31,243 bases of DNA from positions 1-31,243 of the forward strand of contig JBQTGY010000162.1 of the NCBI GenBank assembly GCA_052390415.1. Reading direction: 5' to 3'. Origin of the DNA: JANNWF01 sp052390415 (lineage in GTDB: Bacteria > Pseudomonadota > Gammaproteobacteria > Xanthomonadales > Xanthomonadaceae). Of the stretch, positions 8,209 through 17,939 are shown one piece after another. The notes below the pieces were generated by a model. The model searched no databases and was not told the DNA's origin. It saw only the letters and a program-made list of their open reading frames with translations. Both the position numbers and the translations under genes were made by a program. Position 1 is the stretch's first letter. Every line of letters starts with the position of its first letter.

Positions 8209-11200
8209 ATGATCCAACTGCGCTGTTCGCCGCTGATCGCCGTTTTGTTTGCCTGTGTCATGGGTGCTGGCTCGCTGGGTGTTGGGTCTTGCCGCGCCGC
8301 CGAACCGCTACCAGCTTCCGCCGCCCCTGACATCGAGCGTGCCCGCGCCAGCATCGAACGTGGGCCCCTGAGCGAAACCCAATCTGCCGACGCCAAGGCC
8401 GCGTTGGATGCCGCCTCAGGATTCGAGGATCAGGCCTTGCTTGCCGAGCAGGCCATGACCGCCTTGCGCGACGCGGTCGCCATCGCCGCACGCGAGAAGC
8501 GCACCTTGGAACGATCGCTGGCCGACAGCTCGCTGCAGTCTTTTCGCGCGTGGCGTCAAGCGCTGCCGGCCGACATTGCTGGCGAGCAATTGGAAGAGCG
8601 TCTTGCCAGCGAGCGCGCCGACGTGTTGCGGTTGACCGCCGAAGTCGGCGACTTGCGGCAAACCCTGGGTGGTCTGTCCAACGACACCCTTTCCGCGATC
8701 GAACAGCAGGCCGAACTGCAACTGCAGGTCGATGCGCTCAAACGTCGCGTGGAAAGCCCCTCCGCTGCCGCCGGCGACGAGCCGCTGGCCTTGCAGCAAG
8801 CCCAGCAGGCGTTGCTCAAGGCTGAGTTACGCGCGCGCAGCGTGGAGTTGGCTCTGCATGTGTTGGAGCGCGATACCGCGCCTGCGCGCCGCGTGCATGC
8901 AGAGCTTGCGCTGCGCCATGCGCAACGCGAGTTGGGAGAACGCGAGCAGCGCGTGAAAGTGTTGCAAGCGCTCAGTGCCACCCGCCAAAGCGATGCCATG
9001 CAAGCCATGCTGGAGCGCCTGCAAACGCAGGTTGAGCGGCACGCCGACAGCGATGCCTTGCTGAAAGTGGCGGCTGCGACAAGCTTGACCATGGGTCGAA
9101 GTCTGGCGGCTACCAGCGCTGCGCTCACTGAACTGCGCGATGGCGAGTTGGCCCGCGTCAACGCACGCGACGCCGTGGCGGGCGCACTGCGTGACACGCA
9201 GGCGCGGCTGGCCGTGGAAGGTCAGGATGATTCGTTGGGGCCGATCCTGGTGCTTGAGCGGCGCCGGCTGGGTTCGCCGGATGTCATCCAGCGCCGTCTC
9301 GATGAGGTTCGGCAAGCACTCTCTGGCGCACGTTTGCAGCAAATTGCACTGGCCGATCAACGCACCACCTTGGCCGATTTGCCCAGCGCGGTCGCCGAAG
9401 CATTGCAACGCGCAGAAGGCAGCAGCAACGAAAGTCACGCGGTCGAGCTACGTGCGGGCTTGTACGAATTGCTGGGTGAGCGGGCGGAACTGTTGCCGCA
9501 GCTGGACTCGGCGATTCAGCGCTACATCGCCGCATTGGAATTGGCCGAGTCCAACCTGCAAGCACAACTCGTCGATACCCGCACCTTGGGCGGCTTGCTG
9601 GATCGGAGAATCTACTGGATTCCCAGCAATCCATCGATCGACGGCGAGTGGTTCGGTCGTCTGGGCGAAGGCTGGGCCGACCTGCTCAAACCTGCACGTT
9701 TCGTCACCAGCGGCAAACTTGCGTTGGCCCGGATCAGCGCGCATCCGACGCTGCCAATTTTGCTGGGAATCATCGGTTTGGCCCTGCTGGTGTTCCGTAG
9801 CCGGGCATTGGCCCTGATCGAGACCACCCTGCCGCCGTTGCGACGACCCGCAGAAGATAACTTCGTCTACACATGGAAGGCGTTGGGGATCACCGTGGCG
9901 GCGGCGCTTTCATGGGCGGTGTGGGTGTTCGGTCTTGGCCTGTTGCTGCGTGCGTCTGGTGAGCCGGGGCGCTTCAGCGACTCGCTGGGGCGTGCGTTGA
10001 TTTCTGTTTCCAGCAGTTTGTTCCTGCTCGAATTCTTGCGTTTTCTGGTGGTTGAGCACGGTCTGGCCCATCTGCATTTCCGCTGGATGCGCGCACGCCG
10101 CGACGCGATCCGCGCCACCTTGCCCATCGCACTTTTCATCCTCTTGCCGCTGCAGTTTCTGATCGTGCTGGCACTGGCACGCAGTCAGGAATTGGCCATT
10201 GATACGGCGGCACGTTGCGCGCTGGTGGCGTTTTGCGTGGTGGTCGGCGTGCAGCTGTATCGGCTTTTGGGGGTGGGTGGCATCTGGACCACACGCGGCG
10301 GTCCCTCCGAGCCTCGCCGCCTGCGTCAGATCCTGCGCATTGGCTTGAGCCTGCTGTTTGCGACCCTCGCGGTACTGATTCTTGCGGGTTACGTTTACAG
10401 CGGCGCCATCATCGTTGCGTGTTTGTGGGCGACCTTGGGCACGGTGGTGGCGGTGGGTGTTTTGCATGGCTTGTTCTCGCGCTGGTTCTTGCTCGGCGAG
10501 CGCCATCTCGCCCTCAATCGGATGGAAGCCCGTCGCGCGGTCGCCGCGTTGGAAGCGGTCGGTGGCGGCAGTGACGAGGGTGCCGCCGGGATCACCGAAG
10601 AGGCCTTGGCGCTGGAAACAGTCAACGTGCAAACCGGACGCTTGTTGCGTGCGGTGACCTTGGCGCTGTGGGTGGGTGGTTTGTTCTGGGTCTGGTCGGA
10701 CGTATTGCCCGCCTTGGGTCGGCTGGATGATGTGGTGCTGTGGAACGTCACCAATCAGGCCGCCGATGGCACCGCCATCAGCGAAGCGGTATCGCTCAAG
10801 GCCGTGCTGTTTGGTCTGTTGACCTTGGCATTGATGGTGGTGGCCTCGCGCAACTTGCCGGGGCTGCTTGAACTCGGCGTGCTAAGTCGTACCAGCATCG
10901 ACCCCGCCAGTCGCTATGCCATCACCACCATGAGCCGCTACGCGATCGTCATCGTCGGTGCGGTGATCGGCTTTGGCTTGCTCGGTCTGCGCTGGTCACA
11001 ACTGCAATGGATGGCGGCAGCGTTGACCGTGGGTCTCGGGTTTGGCCTGCAGGAGATCTTCGCCAACTTTGTGTCTGGCTTGATCCTGCTGTCCGAGCGG
11101 CCATTTCGGGTGGGCGACGTCATCACCATTGCCGACCAGACCGGCACGGTCACGCGCATCAGCACGCGCGCCACCACGCTGATGGATTTCGACGGCAAGG

Positions 11201-11628
11201 AGTTGATCGTCCCCAACAAGACCTTCATCACCGACCGCCTGGTCAACTGGACCTTGAGCGATACCGAGACCCGCTTGGTGCTGAAGTTGGGTGTGTCCTA
11301 CGAAACCTCGCCAGACGCGGTGCATGCCCTGCTGCAGCAAGTCGCCACTGAGCATCCGCTGGTGCTCACCGAGCCACCGCCGCGCTCGTGGTTCATGGGC
11401 TTTGGTGCCAGCTCGCTGGATTTCGAACTGCGGGTCTTTGTTGCCACCATCTCCGACCGCCTGCCGGTGATGAACGAATTGAACGGCCGCATCGCGAACT
11501 TGTGCAGGGAGCGCGATATCGTGATCGCCTTCCCGCAGATGGACGTGAACCTGCGGCGGGTGCCGACTCGTAGCGTCGACGGCACCGGTCCCATTGCCGC
11601 GGATGCTTCGTCTGGCAATCTGGCGTAG
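8209..11628 (+). CDS. Large MscK/MscM-type mechanosensitive ion channel
   Basis: The 1139-aa inner-membrane channel would release solutes when membrane tension rises during osmotic downshock. It begins with a signal peptide (about residues 1-30). A long, charged, largely coiled-coil periplasmic domain follows to about residue 500. About ten or eleven hydrophobic segments then run from 515 to 970. The last is the pore-lining helix LTVGLGFGLQEIFANFVSGL, and the MscS core continues with LLSERPFRVGDVI, DFDGKELIVPNKTFI and a C-terminal alpha/beta domain ending near 1120. The length and plan match E. coli MscK (KefA) and MscM (YjeP), which are about 1100 residues. It probably forms an operon with the PH-domain gene 63 bp downstream. 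No potassium-binding accessory domain is visible. Confidence 0.92.
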   Translation: MIQLRCSPLIAVLFACVMGAGSLGVGSCRAAEPLPASAAPDIERARASIERGPLSETQSADAKAALDAASGFEDQALLAEQAMTALRDAVAIAAREKRTLERSLADSSLQSFRAWRQALPADIAGEQLEERLASERADVLRLTAEVGDLRQTLGGLSNDTLSAIEQQAELQLQVDALKRRVESPSAAAGDEPLALQQAQQALLKAELRARSVELALHVLERDTAPARRVHAELALRHAQRELGEREQRVKVLQALSATRQSDAMQAMLERLQTQVERHADSDALLKVAAATSLTMGRSLAATSAALTELRDGELARVNARDAVAGALRDTQARLAVEGQDDSLGPILVLERRRLGSPDVIQRRLDEVRQALSGARLQQIALADQRTTLADLPSAVAEALQRAEGSSNESHAVELRAGLYELLGERAELLPQLDSAIQRYIAALELAESNLQAQLVDTRTLGGLLDRRIYWIPSNPSIDGEWFGRLGEGWADLLKPARFVTSGKLALARISAHPTLPILLGIIGLALLVFRSRALALIETTLPPLRRPAEDNFVYTWKALGITVAAALSWAVWVFGLGLLLRASGEPGRFSDSLGRALISVSSSLFLLEFLRFLVVEHGLAHLHFRWMRARRDAIRATLPIALFILLPLQFLIVLALARSQELAIDTAARCALVAFCVVVGVQLYRLLGVGGIWTTRGGPSEPRRLRQILRIGLSLLFATLAVLILAGYVYSGAIIVACLWATLGTVVAVGVLHGLFSRWFLLGERHLALNRMEARRAVAALEAVGGGSDEGAAGITEEALALETVNVQTGRLLRAVTLALWVGGLFWVWSDVLPALGRLDDVVLWNVTNQAADGTAISEAVSLKAVLFGLLTLALMVVASRNLPGLLELGVLSRTSIDPASRYAITTMSRYAIVIVGAVIGFGLLGLRWSQLQWMAAALTVGLGFGLQEIFANFVSGLILLSERPFRVGDVITIADQTGTVTRISTRATTLMDFDGKELIVPNKTFITDRLVNWTLSDTETRLVLKLGVSYETSPDAVHALLQQVATEHPLVLTEPPPRSWFMGFGASSLDFELRVFVATISDRLPVMNELNGRIANLCRERDIVIAFPQMDVNLRRVPTRSVDGTGPIAADASSGNLA

Positions 11629-11691
11629 GAGATTCGACAGCGCAACCGCCACGGCGACCCATCACCCGCAATCAGCACTGACAGGAAAACT

Positions 11692-12117
11692 ATGAGCATT
11701 GAGCGCATCGAATGGAGTGGCAACCAATCGCAGTGGCAGAACTTCGGTTGGTTCATCGCCTGCCTGCTGCTTGTTCCGATCCCTTGGGCGTTCTGGCGCT
11801 GGCTGGATACCCGCTGCCAGCGCTATGAACTCACCGATCAACGCTTGAAGATCAGTCGTGGTGTGTTCACCAAGGTCACCGACGATCTGGAGCTTTACCG
11901 CGTTCGTGATACCCGCATGCAGCAGACCCTCTGGCAACGCATGCTGGGGCTGGGCGAAGTCATCCTCAGCACCACCGACGCGACGACGCCGGAAGTTCGC
12001 TTGCGCTGGTTACCCGATGCCGAATCCCTGCGCGAAAAGATCCGCGCGCTGGTCGAGGCGCGACGCGAAGCCAAGGGCGTGCGCACGTTGGAAGCCGAGC
12101 ACGACGGCGGGCACTGA
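11692..12117 (+). CDS. PH-domain (bPH2/DUF304-like) membrane protein
   Basis: The 141-aa protein has one hydrophobic segment near the N terminus (about residues 18-36, FGWFIACLLLVPIPWAFW). A bacterial PH-like domain with the typical RYELTDQRLKISRGVFTKVTDDLELYRV pattern follows, here spanning residues 43-110, and then a charged C-terminal tail. Such proteins are small membrane-associated proteins of poorly known function. It starts 63 bp after the mechanosensitive channel stop on the same strand and is probably co-transcribed with it, but a functional link is only inference. Confidence 0.8.
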   Translation: MSIERIEWSGNQSQWQNFGWFIACLLLVPIPWAFWRWLDTRCQRYELTDQRLKISRGVFTKVTDDLELYRVRDTRMQQTLWQRMLGLGEVILSTTDATTPEVRLRWLPDAESLREKIRALVEARREAKGVRTLEAEHDGGH

Positions 12118-12150
12118 CCGGCACAGCGTCTCGGTTCCCCAAACGTGCCA

Positions 12151-12215
12151 TAGGGTGCGTCTTGACGCACCAGCACTTGGCTTGGATCGAAGCCGGTGCG
12201 TCAAGACGCACCCTA
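12151..12215. repeat. REP-like pair: perfect 21-bp inverted repeat, each arm itself palindromic
   Basis: The arms at 12151-12171 and 12195-12215 are exact reverse complements, 23 bp apart. Each arm contains GGTGCGTC-TT/AA-GACGCACC, an 8-bp self-complementary core, so the unit can fold either as two small hairpins or as one long one. This is the architecture of REP/BIME elements. It sits between two convergent genes (PH-domain protein and nucleoside hydrolase), where it could act as a bidirectional transcript end or mRNA stabiliser. Confidence 0.85.
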
Positions 12216-12260
12216 CCTCGCTTCTCCAGATGGTTGGCGTGCGCTCGTACTCCGCTGAGC

Positions 12261-13190
12261 CTATTCCGAGCCTGCCAGCGCCGCCTCCAATATCGCCTCA
12301 AACTTCGCTTGGTCATAACGGCAAACAATGTTCGCGTTATCGGGTTGTCCGCTGCGGCGCTGCCAATCGACGATGGTGGCACCACGAGTCAGGGCACCGT
12401 CCAGTTCGATGGCGACCGGCCGTGCTTGCACATCGATGATGCCTGCCGGCGCAACGGCGACCGCGATGGCCAGCGGATCGGCGCTGTGCCAGTTTTCGCC
12501 GTGGTGGGGTCGCGACCATTGCCGAGTTTGCTGGGAGATCGCGTCGTAAAAGCGTGCTTGCGGACTGTCGGCGAGCAGCCAGCGTTCAACCTCGCTGTGT
12601 GCCAGCGGATGGGCGAGGACTGCTTCCCAGTCGACCAGATCAAAACTGTGCCATTGACTGAATACGATGTGGGCGGCTTCGGGATCGAAGGCGATGTTGA
12701 ACTCGGCGGCGACGGAGGTGTTGCCGCTGCCCGTGACTGCGCCACCCATGATGACCAAACGCTTGACGCGTTGCGGCAGGCTTGGGTCCAACCGCAATGC
12801 CAGCGCAAGGTTGGTCAAGGGTCCGAGCATCACGAAGGTCAGCTCGCCTGGCCGCTCGCGACTCAGGCGCAGCATCGCCAGCGCCGCATGTTCGGTATCA
12901 GCGACGCGTCCGGCGGGCGTGTATCCGGTATCACCGAAACCATCGCGACCATGCACGTACGCGGCGTCCTCGGCGTCGCGCACCAGCGGTGTCGCGCAGC
13001 CGGGATAGACAGGCACTTCGACGCCGGCGACTTCGCAAAGTTTGAGTGCGTTGGCGACGGTGTGTGTCAGCCCGACATTGCCGGCCGCGATGGTCAGCGC
13101 GACTGCCTCGACGCCGGGAGTGGCGAAGGCCAACAGCAAGGCGAGGGCGTCGTCTACGCCGGGGTCGGTGTCGATCAGCAGGGCGGTCAT
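12261..13190 (-). CDS. IunH-family nucleoside hydrolase
   Basis: This enzyme would hydrolyse the N-glycosidic bond of ribonucleosides (inosine/uridine-preferring family), releasing ribose and a base for salvage. The 309-aa product carries the calcium-binding signature DTDPGVDDALALL at residues 7-19. It also has FVMLGPLTNLALAL, the MGGAVTGSGNTS loop, AEFNIAFDPEAA, and the late active-site Asp in SADPLAIAVA. I chose the ATG at 13190 because it places the signature at the N terminus as in the family. An upstream in-frame ATG at 13250 overlaps the recG stop as ATGA and would add 20 residues; it cannot be excluded and would imply translational coupling. The gene lies directly downstream of recG. 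Confidence 0.92.
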   Translation of the reverse strand: MTALLIDTDPGVDDALALLLAFATPGVEAVALTIAAGNVGLTHTVANALKLCEVAGVEVPVYPGCATPLVRDAEDAAYVHGRDGFGDTGYTPAGRVADTEHAALAMLRLSRERPGELTFVMLGPLTNLALALRLDPSLPQRVKRLVIMGGAVTGSGNTSVAAEFNIAFDPEAAHIVFSQWHSFDLVDWEAVLAHPLAHSEVERWLLADSPQARFYDAISQQTRQWSRPHHGENWHSADPLAIAVAVAPAGIIDVQARPVAIELDGALTRGATIVDWQRRSGQPDNANIVCRYDQAKFEAILEAALAGSE

Positions 13191-13246
13191 GGATAGTGTT
13201 CCTGTGTTTGCGAGCGAGATTGTAGGGCCGGGCGCAACCGGGCCGC

Positions 13247-15394
13247 TCATACCCCCGCGTAACGCTCCGCCACGCCCACCCAGCGTCGAACCAGCGCTTC
13301 CGCCGCAGCGGCGGAATCCCGCAACAAGGCATCGCCGACCTCGCGCACCAGCGGCAACAAGTGCGCATCGCGACCGAGATCGGCAATGCGAAACTGCGCA
13401 AGGCCGGTTTGGCGCGTGCCCAACAACTCACCTGGCCCGCGCAGTTCCAGGTCCTTTTCGGCGATGACAAAACCATCGTTGGTGTGTCGCAGGGTGGCCA
13501 GGCGTTCGCGCGCCAACATCGACAGCGGTGCGCGATACAGCAGCACGCAGCTGGAGGCCATCGCGCCGCGACCCACGCGCCCGCGTAATTGATGCAACTG
13601 CGAGAGGCCGAGGCGCTCGGCATTCTCGATCAGCATCAACGAGGCATTGGGCACATCGACGCCGACTTCGATGACCGTGGTAGCCACCAGCAAGTGCGTT
13701 TCACCTTGCTTGAACGCGGACATCGCCGCCTGTTTTTCTGCCGCTTTGAGGCGACCATGGACCAGGCCGATACGCAGTTCCGGCAGTTGTGCGACCAGCG
13801 CGTCGAAGGTGGTTTGCGCGGCCTGTGCCTCGATCTTGCTGCTGCGCCCGGAGGTCACCGAATCGGAGTCGGTTTCCTCGATCAAGGTGCACACCCAGTA
13901 CGCCTGTCGCCCTTGCGCGCAGGCCGCACGAATGCGTTCGATGATCTCCGGCCGGCGCTCGTCGTTGATCGCCACCGTGCGCACTGGTGTGCGGCCGGGT
14001 GGCAACTCGTCGATCACGGATACGTCCAGATCGGCATAGGCCGTCATCGCCAACGTGCGCGGGATCGGGGTGGCGGTCATCACCAGTTGATGCGGCACGC
14101 GGCTGCCATCGCGGCCCTTGTCGCGCAAGGCCAGGCGTTGGTGCACGCCGAAGCGATGTTGTTCGTCGATGATGCATAGCGCCAAGCGATCAAACAGCAC
14201 GCCTTCTTGCATCAGCGCATGCGTGCCGACAACGACTTGCGCGCTGCCGTCAGCCATCGCGGCCAGCGCGTTCTGGCGGGCCTTGCCGGTGACTTTTCCG
14301 GCCAACCATTCAACGCGCACGCCGAGCGGAGTGAGCCAGCTTCGAAGGCTGCTGAGATGTTGTTCGGCCAACAACTCGGTGGGCGCGACCAAGGCCACCT
14401 GGCCGCCCGACTCCACCGCGTGCATGGCCGCGAGCGCAGCGACCACAGTCTTGCCCGAGCCGACATCGCCCTGCACCAAACGCAGCATCGGTACGGGTCG
14501 GCGCATATCGGCCACAACTTCGCCGAGCACACGCGCCTGTGCGCCGGTCAACTCGAACGCCAGCGAACGCCGCAATTGATCGGCCAGCACGCCGCGCGCC
14601 GCAATGGCATGCGCACCCAATTGCTGCACGGCGATGCGCTGGCGGCGCAGGCTCAGGTGGTGGGCCAGCAGTTCTTCCAGCGCCAGGCGCGATTGCGCCG
14701 GATGCTCACCGGCGCGCAACGCGCCAAGGTCAACATCCGGCGGCGGCCGATGCACGCAACGCAGCGCTTCACCCAACGGTGGTAACCCCCGGGCACTCAG
14801 CAGATTGGCAGGCAACAACTCCAGCGCCTGCTCGTCGGGGAGCTGTTCCAGTGCAAGCAGGATCAAGCGCGACAGCGACGCGGGTCCGATGCCCTCGACC
14901 GCGGGATAGATCGGATCCAGCATCGCGCTTTGCACGGCAGCTTCGTCATCGACGAGAAAGCGATAACTGGGATGGATGATTTCGAACCCGAACTGACCCG
15001 CGCGCGGCGAACCGAACACGGCGATGCGTCGACCGGGCACAAAGCCGCTGACTTGCGCGGCACGAAAATGGATGAAGCGCAGAACGAGGGTGGCGTCCGA
15101 GGCATCCCGCACCGCAACCCGCAGCGTGGGGCGAAAACGAAAGCTGCGTTCAACCGCATCGACCACGCCATCGATCAGCGCCGGCTCGCCCGCACGAAGC
15201 TGCGCGATCAGCGTGTGTTGGGTGCGGTCTTCATGGCGCAACGGCAGGTGAAACCAGAGATCCTGCAGCGTGTGAAGCCCGCGGTTTGCCAAGCTTGCAC
15301 ACACGCGCGGCCCGGCACCCTTGAGCACACTGATCGGTCGATCAGCGGCGGCCACCTGGCCGCTCGGCGCAGTGGATGATCGAGAAACTGGCAA
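13247..15394 (-). CDS. recG: ATP-dependent DNA helicase RecG
   Basis: RecG remodels stalled replication forks and branched recombination intermediates. The 715-aa protein has the family layout: an N-terminal wedge/OB-fold domain (about residues 20-250) and two helicase domains. Motifs visible are Walker A GDVGSGKT (309-316), DEQH (410-413), the MTATPIPRTLAMT motif III region, ATTVIEVGVDVPNA, and the arginine-rich QLRGRVGRG (602-610). The TRG-like C-terminal region is also present. The start is uncertain. TTG at 15394 gives the longest product; GTG at 15355 is an alternative just ahead of the conserved PISVLKGAGPRV. Neither has a good ribosome-binding site. It lies 35 bp downstream of ridA on the same strand. 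Confidence 0.96.
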   Translation of the reverse strand: MPVSRSSTAPSGQVAAADRPISVLKGAGPRVCASLANRGLHTLQDLWFHLPLRHEDRTQHTLIAQLRAGEPALIDGVVDAVERSFRFRPTLRVAVRDASDATLVLRFIHFRAAQVSGFVPGRRIAVFGSPRAGQFGFEIIHPSYRFLVDDEAAVQSAMLDPIYPAVEGIGPASLSRLILLALEQLPDEQALELLPANLLSARGLPPLGEALRCVHRPPPDVDLGALRAGEHPAQSRLALEELLAHHLSLRRQRIAVQQLGAHAIAARGVLADQLRRSLAFELTGAQARVLGEVVADMRRPVPMLRLVQGDVGSGKTVVAALAAMHAVESGGQVALVAPTELLAEQHLSSLRSWLTPLGVRVEWLAGKVTGKARQNALAAMADGSAQVVVGTHALMQEGVLFDRLALCIIDEQHRFGVHQRLALRDKGRDGSRVPHQLVMTATPIPRTLAMTAYADLDVSVIDELPPGRTPVRTVAINDERRPEIIERIRAACAQGRQAYWVCTLIEETDSDSVTSGRSSKIEAQAAQTTFDALVAQLPELRIGLVHGRLKAAEKQAAMSAFKQGETHLLVATTVIEVGVDVPNASLMLIENAERLGLSQLHQLRGRVGRGAMASSCVLLYRAPLSMLARERLATLRHTNDGFVIAEKDLELRGPGELLGTRQTGLAQFRIADLGRDAHLLPLVREVGDALLRDSAAAAEALVRRWVGVAERYAGV

Positions 15395-15429
15395 CGGTGC
15401 GAAAAATTCAGCGAATCAATGCCAAATCG

Positions 15430-15813
15430 TCAAGCCAACACCAGTACCGCATCAATTTCGACCGGCACTCCGCGCGGCAGCGACGCCACACCAATGGTGG
15501 AGCGTGCAGGGTAAGGCGCTGCAAAGTACTCGGCCATCACCGCGTTGACAGCAGCGAAATCGCCAAGATCGGTGAGATAAATTCCGACTCGCACCACATC
15601 CGCCATCGAGCCGCCCGCGGCGGCGCAAACGGCTTGCAGATTCTTGAACACCCGATGCGTCTGCACGGTGACATCGCCTTCCACGATCATCATCGTCGCC
15701 GGATCAAGCGGGATTTGTCCGGACAGATACACCGTTTGTCCGCAGCGCGTCGCCTGCGAATAGGGACCGATTGCGGCCGGTGCATTGTCGCTGTGGATGG
15801 AGAGTCTGGGCAT
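15430..15813 (-). CDS. ridA: RidA-family enamine/imine deaminase
   Basis: RidA hydrolyses reactive 2-aminoacrylate and related imines made by PLP enzymes, protecting cellular metabolism. The product from ATG 15813 is 127 aa, the typical family size. It shows IGPYSQA, VYLSGQIPLDP, VFKNLQAVCAAAG, and the C-terminal YPARSTIGVASLPRGVPVEI with the substrate-binding arginine. The frame is open upstream to 15924, but the added residues are Pro/Asn-rich and unlike the family. It is the first gene of a ridA-recG-nucleoside hydrolase group. In many gammaproteobacteria spoT lies just upstream of such a pair; here the upstream neighbour is divergent instead. Confidence 0.94.
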   Translation of the reverse strand: MPRLSIHSDNAPAAIGPYSQATRCGQTVYLSGQIPLDPATMMIVEGDVTVQTHRVFKNLQAVCAAAGGSMADVVRVGIYLTDLGDFAAVNAVMAEYFAAPYPARSTIGVASLPRGVPVEIDAVLVLA

Positions 15814-15852
15814 GGGGGCTGGGTTTTGGCGGGGTGTGGGGATTGTATGGGG
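15808..15852 (+). other. G-run cluster with quadruplex-forming pattern over the ridA start
   Basis: Six runs of three to five guanines occur on the plus strand at 15808-15810, 15814-15818, 15821-15823, 15831-15834, 15838-15841 and 15849-15852, with loops of 2-7 bases. This fits the canonical four-run quadruplex pattern. The plus strand is the template strand for ridA, and the cluster abuts its start codon. The rest of the 286-bp divergent gap to the fghA-like gene is also G-rich and shows no other structure I can name. Confidence 0.6.
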
Positions 15853-16099
15853 ATTCGGTGTTTGCTCGCGGCATGGGTCCGGGTTGGTGCCGATGTTGGG
15901 TGGGTTATTCTGCAAATTCGTCATTCTGGCGCTGGTCGGAACTCAGCACGCGCATCCATGCGCGCACCCCTGACGGGCCTGATCTCCCAACCGCCGCCGC
16001 CACATAGGGGGCCCGAGACCAAAAAGCGCAGCAACAGCGGTTCGGGGCATTGCCTCCCGCTACTTATACAATCCCGGTTTTCTCGTGGTCGGAACATCC

Positions 16100-16957
16100 A
16101 TGCAACGAATTGAACATCGGGCCTGTTTTGGTGGGTGGCAGGAGGTCTGGGAGCATCGGTCGGAGGTGCTGGATTGTTCGATGCGGTTTGGGGTGTATTT
16201 GCCGCCGCAGGTGAGTGAGGGACTGTGTCCGGTGCTGTATTGGTTGTCGGGGTTGACTTGCACTGAGCAGAATTTCATCAGCAAGGCGGGGGCGCAGCGG
16301 TATGCGGCTGAGCATGGAGTGATTCTGGTTGCCCCGGACACCAGTCCACGCGGCGAGGGTGTTGCTGATGCGCCGGGTTATGACCTGGGGCAGGGCGCGG
16401 GGTTCTACGTCAACGCGACGCAGGTGCCGTGGTCGGCGCATTTCCAGATGTACAGCTACGTGGCGGCTGAGCTGCCGGCGTTGATCGAGAGGAATTTTTC
16501 CGCGTCTGATCGGCGCGGAATTTTTGGCCACTCGATGGGCGGGCATGGGGCGCTGGTGATTGGTTTGCGCGAGGCCGAGCGTTACGCCTCGATTTCGGCG
16601 TTCGCACCCATCGTTGCGCCGTCACAGGTAAGTTGGGGACGCAAGGCGTTGGCTACCTATTTGGGTGACGACGAAACCCGCTGGGCGGCGTTCGATGCCT
16701 GTGAGCTGGTGCTGAGCGAACGTGACTCGATGCTGGCGACGGTGCGTCCGCTGTTGCTCGATCAGGGCGAATCAGACGAGTTTCTCGCCGAACAATTGCA
16801 GCCGCAGCGTCTCGTTGATGCCTGTCTCCACGCGGGTCGGCCACTGAGCCTGCGCCTGCGGCCGGGCTATGATCACAGCTACTACTTCATCGCCAGTTTC
16901 ATTGGCGAACATATCGCTCACCATGCTGCCGCCCTGCGCGGCGGCGATCACGCATAG
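16100..16957 (+). CDS. fghA: S-formylglutathione hydrolase
   Basis: This cytoplasmic esterase hydrolyses S-formylglutathione to formate and glutathione, the last step of glutathione-dependent formaldehyde detoxification. The 285-aa product is an alpha/beta hydrolase with nucleophile Ser145 in GHSMGGHGA, acid Asp221 in LLDQGESDEF and His259 in GYDHSYYFI, as in the FrmB/YeiG family. The oxyanion region LSGLTCTEQNF is also intact. The ATG at 16100 gives the family N terminus; an ATG at 16085 would add five residues. The partner glutathione-dependent formaldehyde dehydrogenase (adhC) is not next to it in this window. It ends eight bases before the UPF0149 gene. The first 250 bp of the gene are notably G-rich on the coding strand. 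Confidence 0.95.
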   Translation: MQRIEHRACFGGWQEVWEHRSEVLDCSMRFGVYLPPQVSEGLCPVLYWLSGLTCTEQNFISKAGAQRYAAEHGVILVAPDTSPRGEGVADAPGYDLGQGAGFYVNATQVPWSAHFQMYSYVAAELPALIERNFSASDRRGIFGHSMGGHGALVIGLREAERYASISAFAPIVAPSQVSWGRKALATYLGDDETRWAAFDACELVLSERDSMLATVRPLLLDQGESDEFLAEQLQPQRLVDACLHAGRPLSLRLRPGYDHSYYFIASFIGEHIAHHAAALRGGDHA

Positions 16958-16965
16958 ACACCCTC

Positions 16966-17817
<852 letters not shown>

Positions 17818-17852
17818 GCCAACAACAGAGCCATGCCGCGAAGAGAGCAATT

Positions 17853-17931
17853 GGAGCCGCTGAAGCGCCTTCGGCTCCGTCAGGCAACTCGAGTCACTGC
17901 GCTGCTGTTGGTGCAGTGCCCTTCGGTTTTT
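17853..17931 (+). terminator. Two hairpins between convergent genes, possible terminators
   Basis: GGAGCC (17853-17858) pairs with GGCTCC (17873-17878), extended inside by GAAG/CTTC. A second stem, CACTGC (17895-17900) with GCAGTG (17913-17918), is followed after a few bases by GGTTTTT. The region lies between the converging UPF0149 gene and moeB. The T-run favours termination of the plus-strand transcript, but the spacing is not textbook. Confidence 0.45.
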
Positions 17932-17939
17932 GCGCCCAT

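Noticed and set aside
12162..13196. 344-codon open frame on the plus strand
   Set aside because: It lies antisense over the nucleoside hydrolase gene, has no recognisable motif, and its start falls inside the REP-like repeat. It is a GC-rich shadow.
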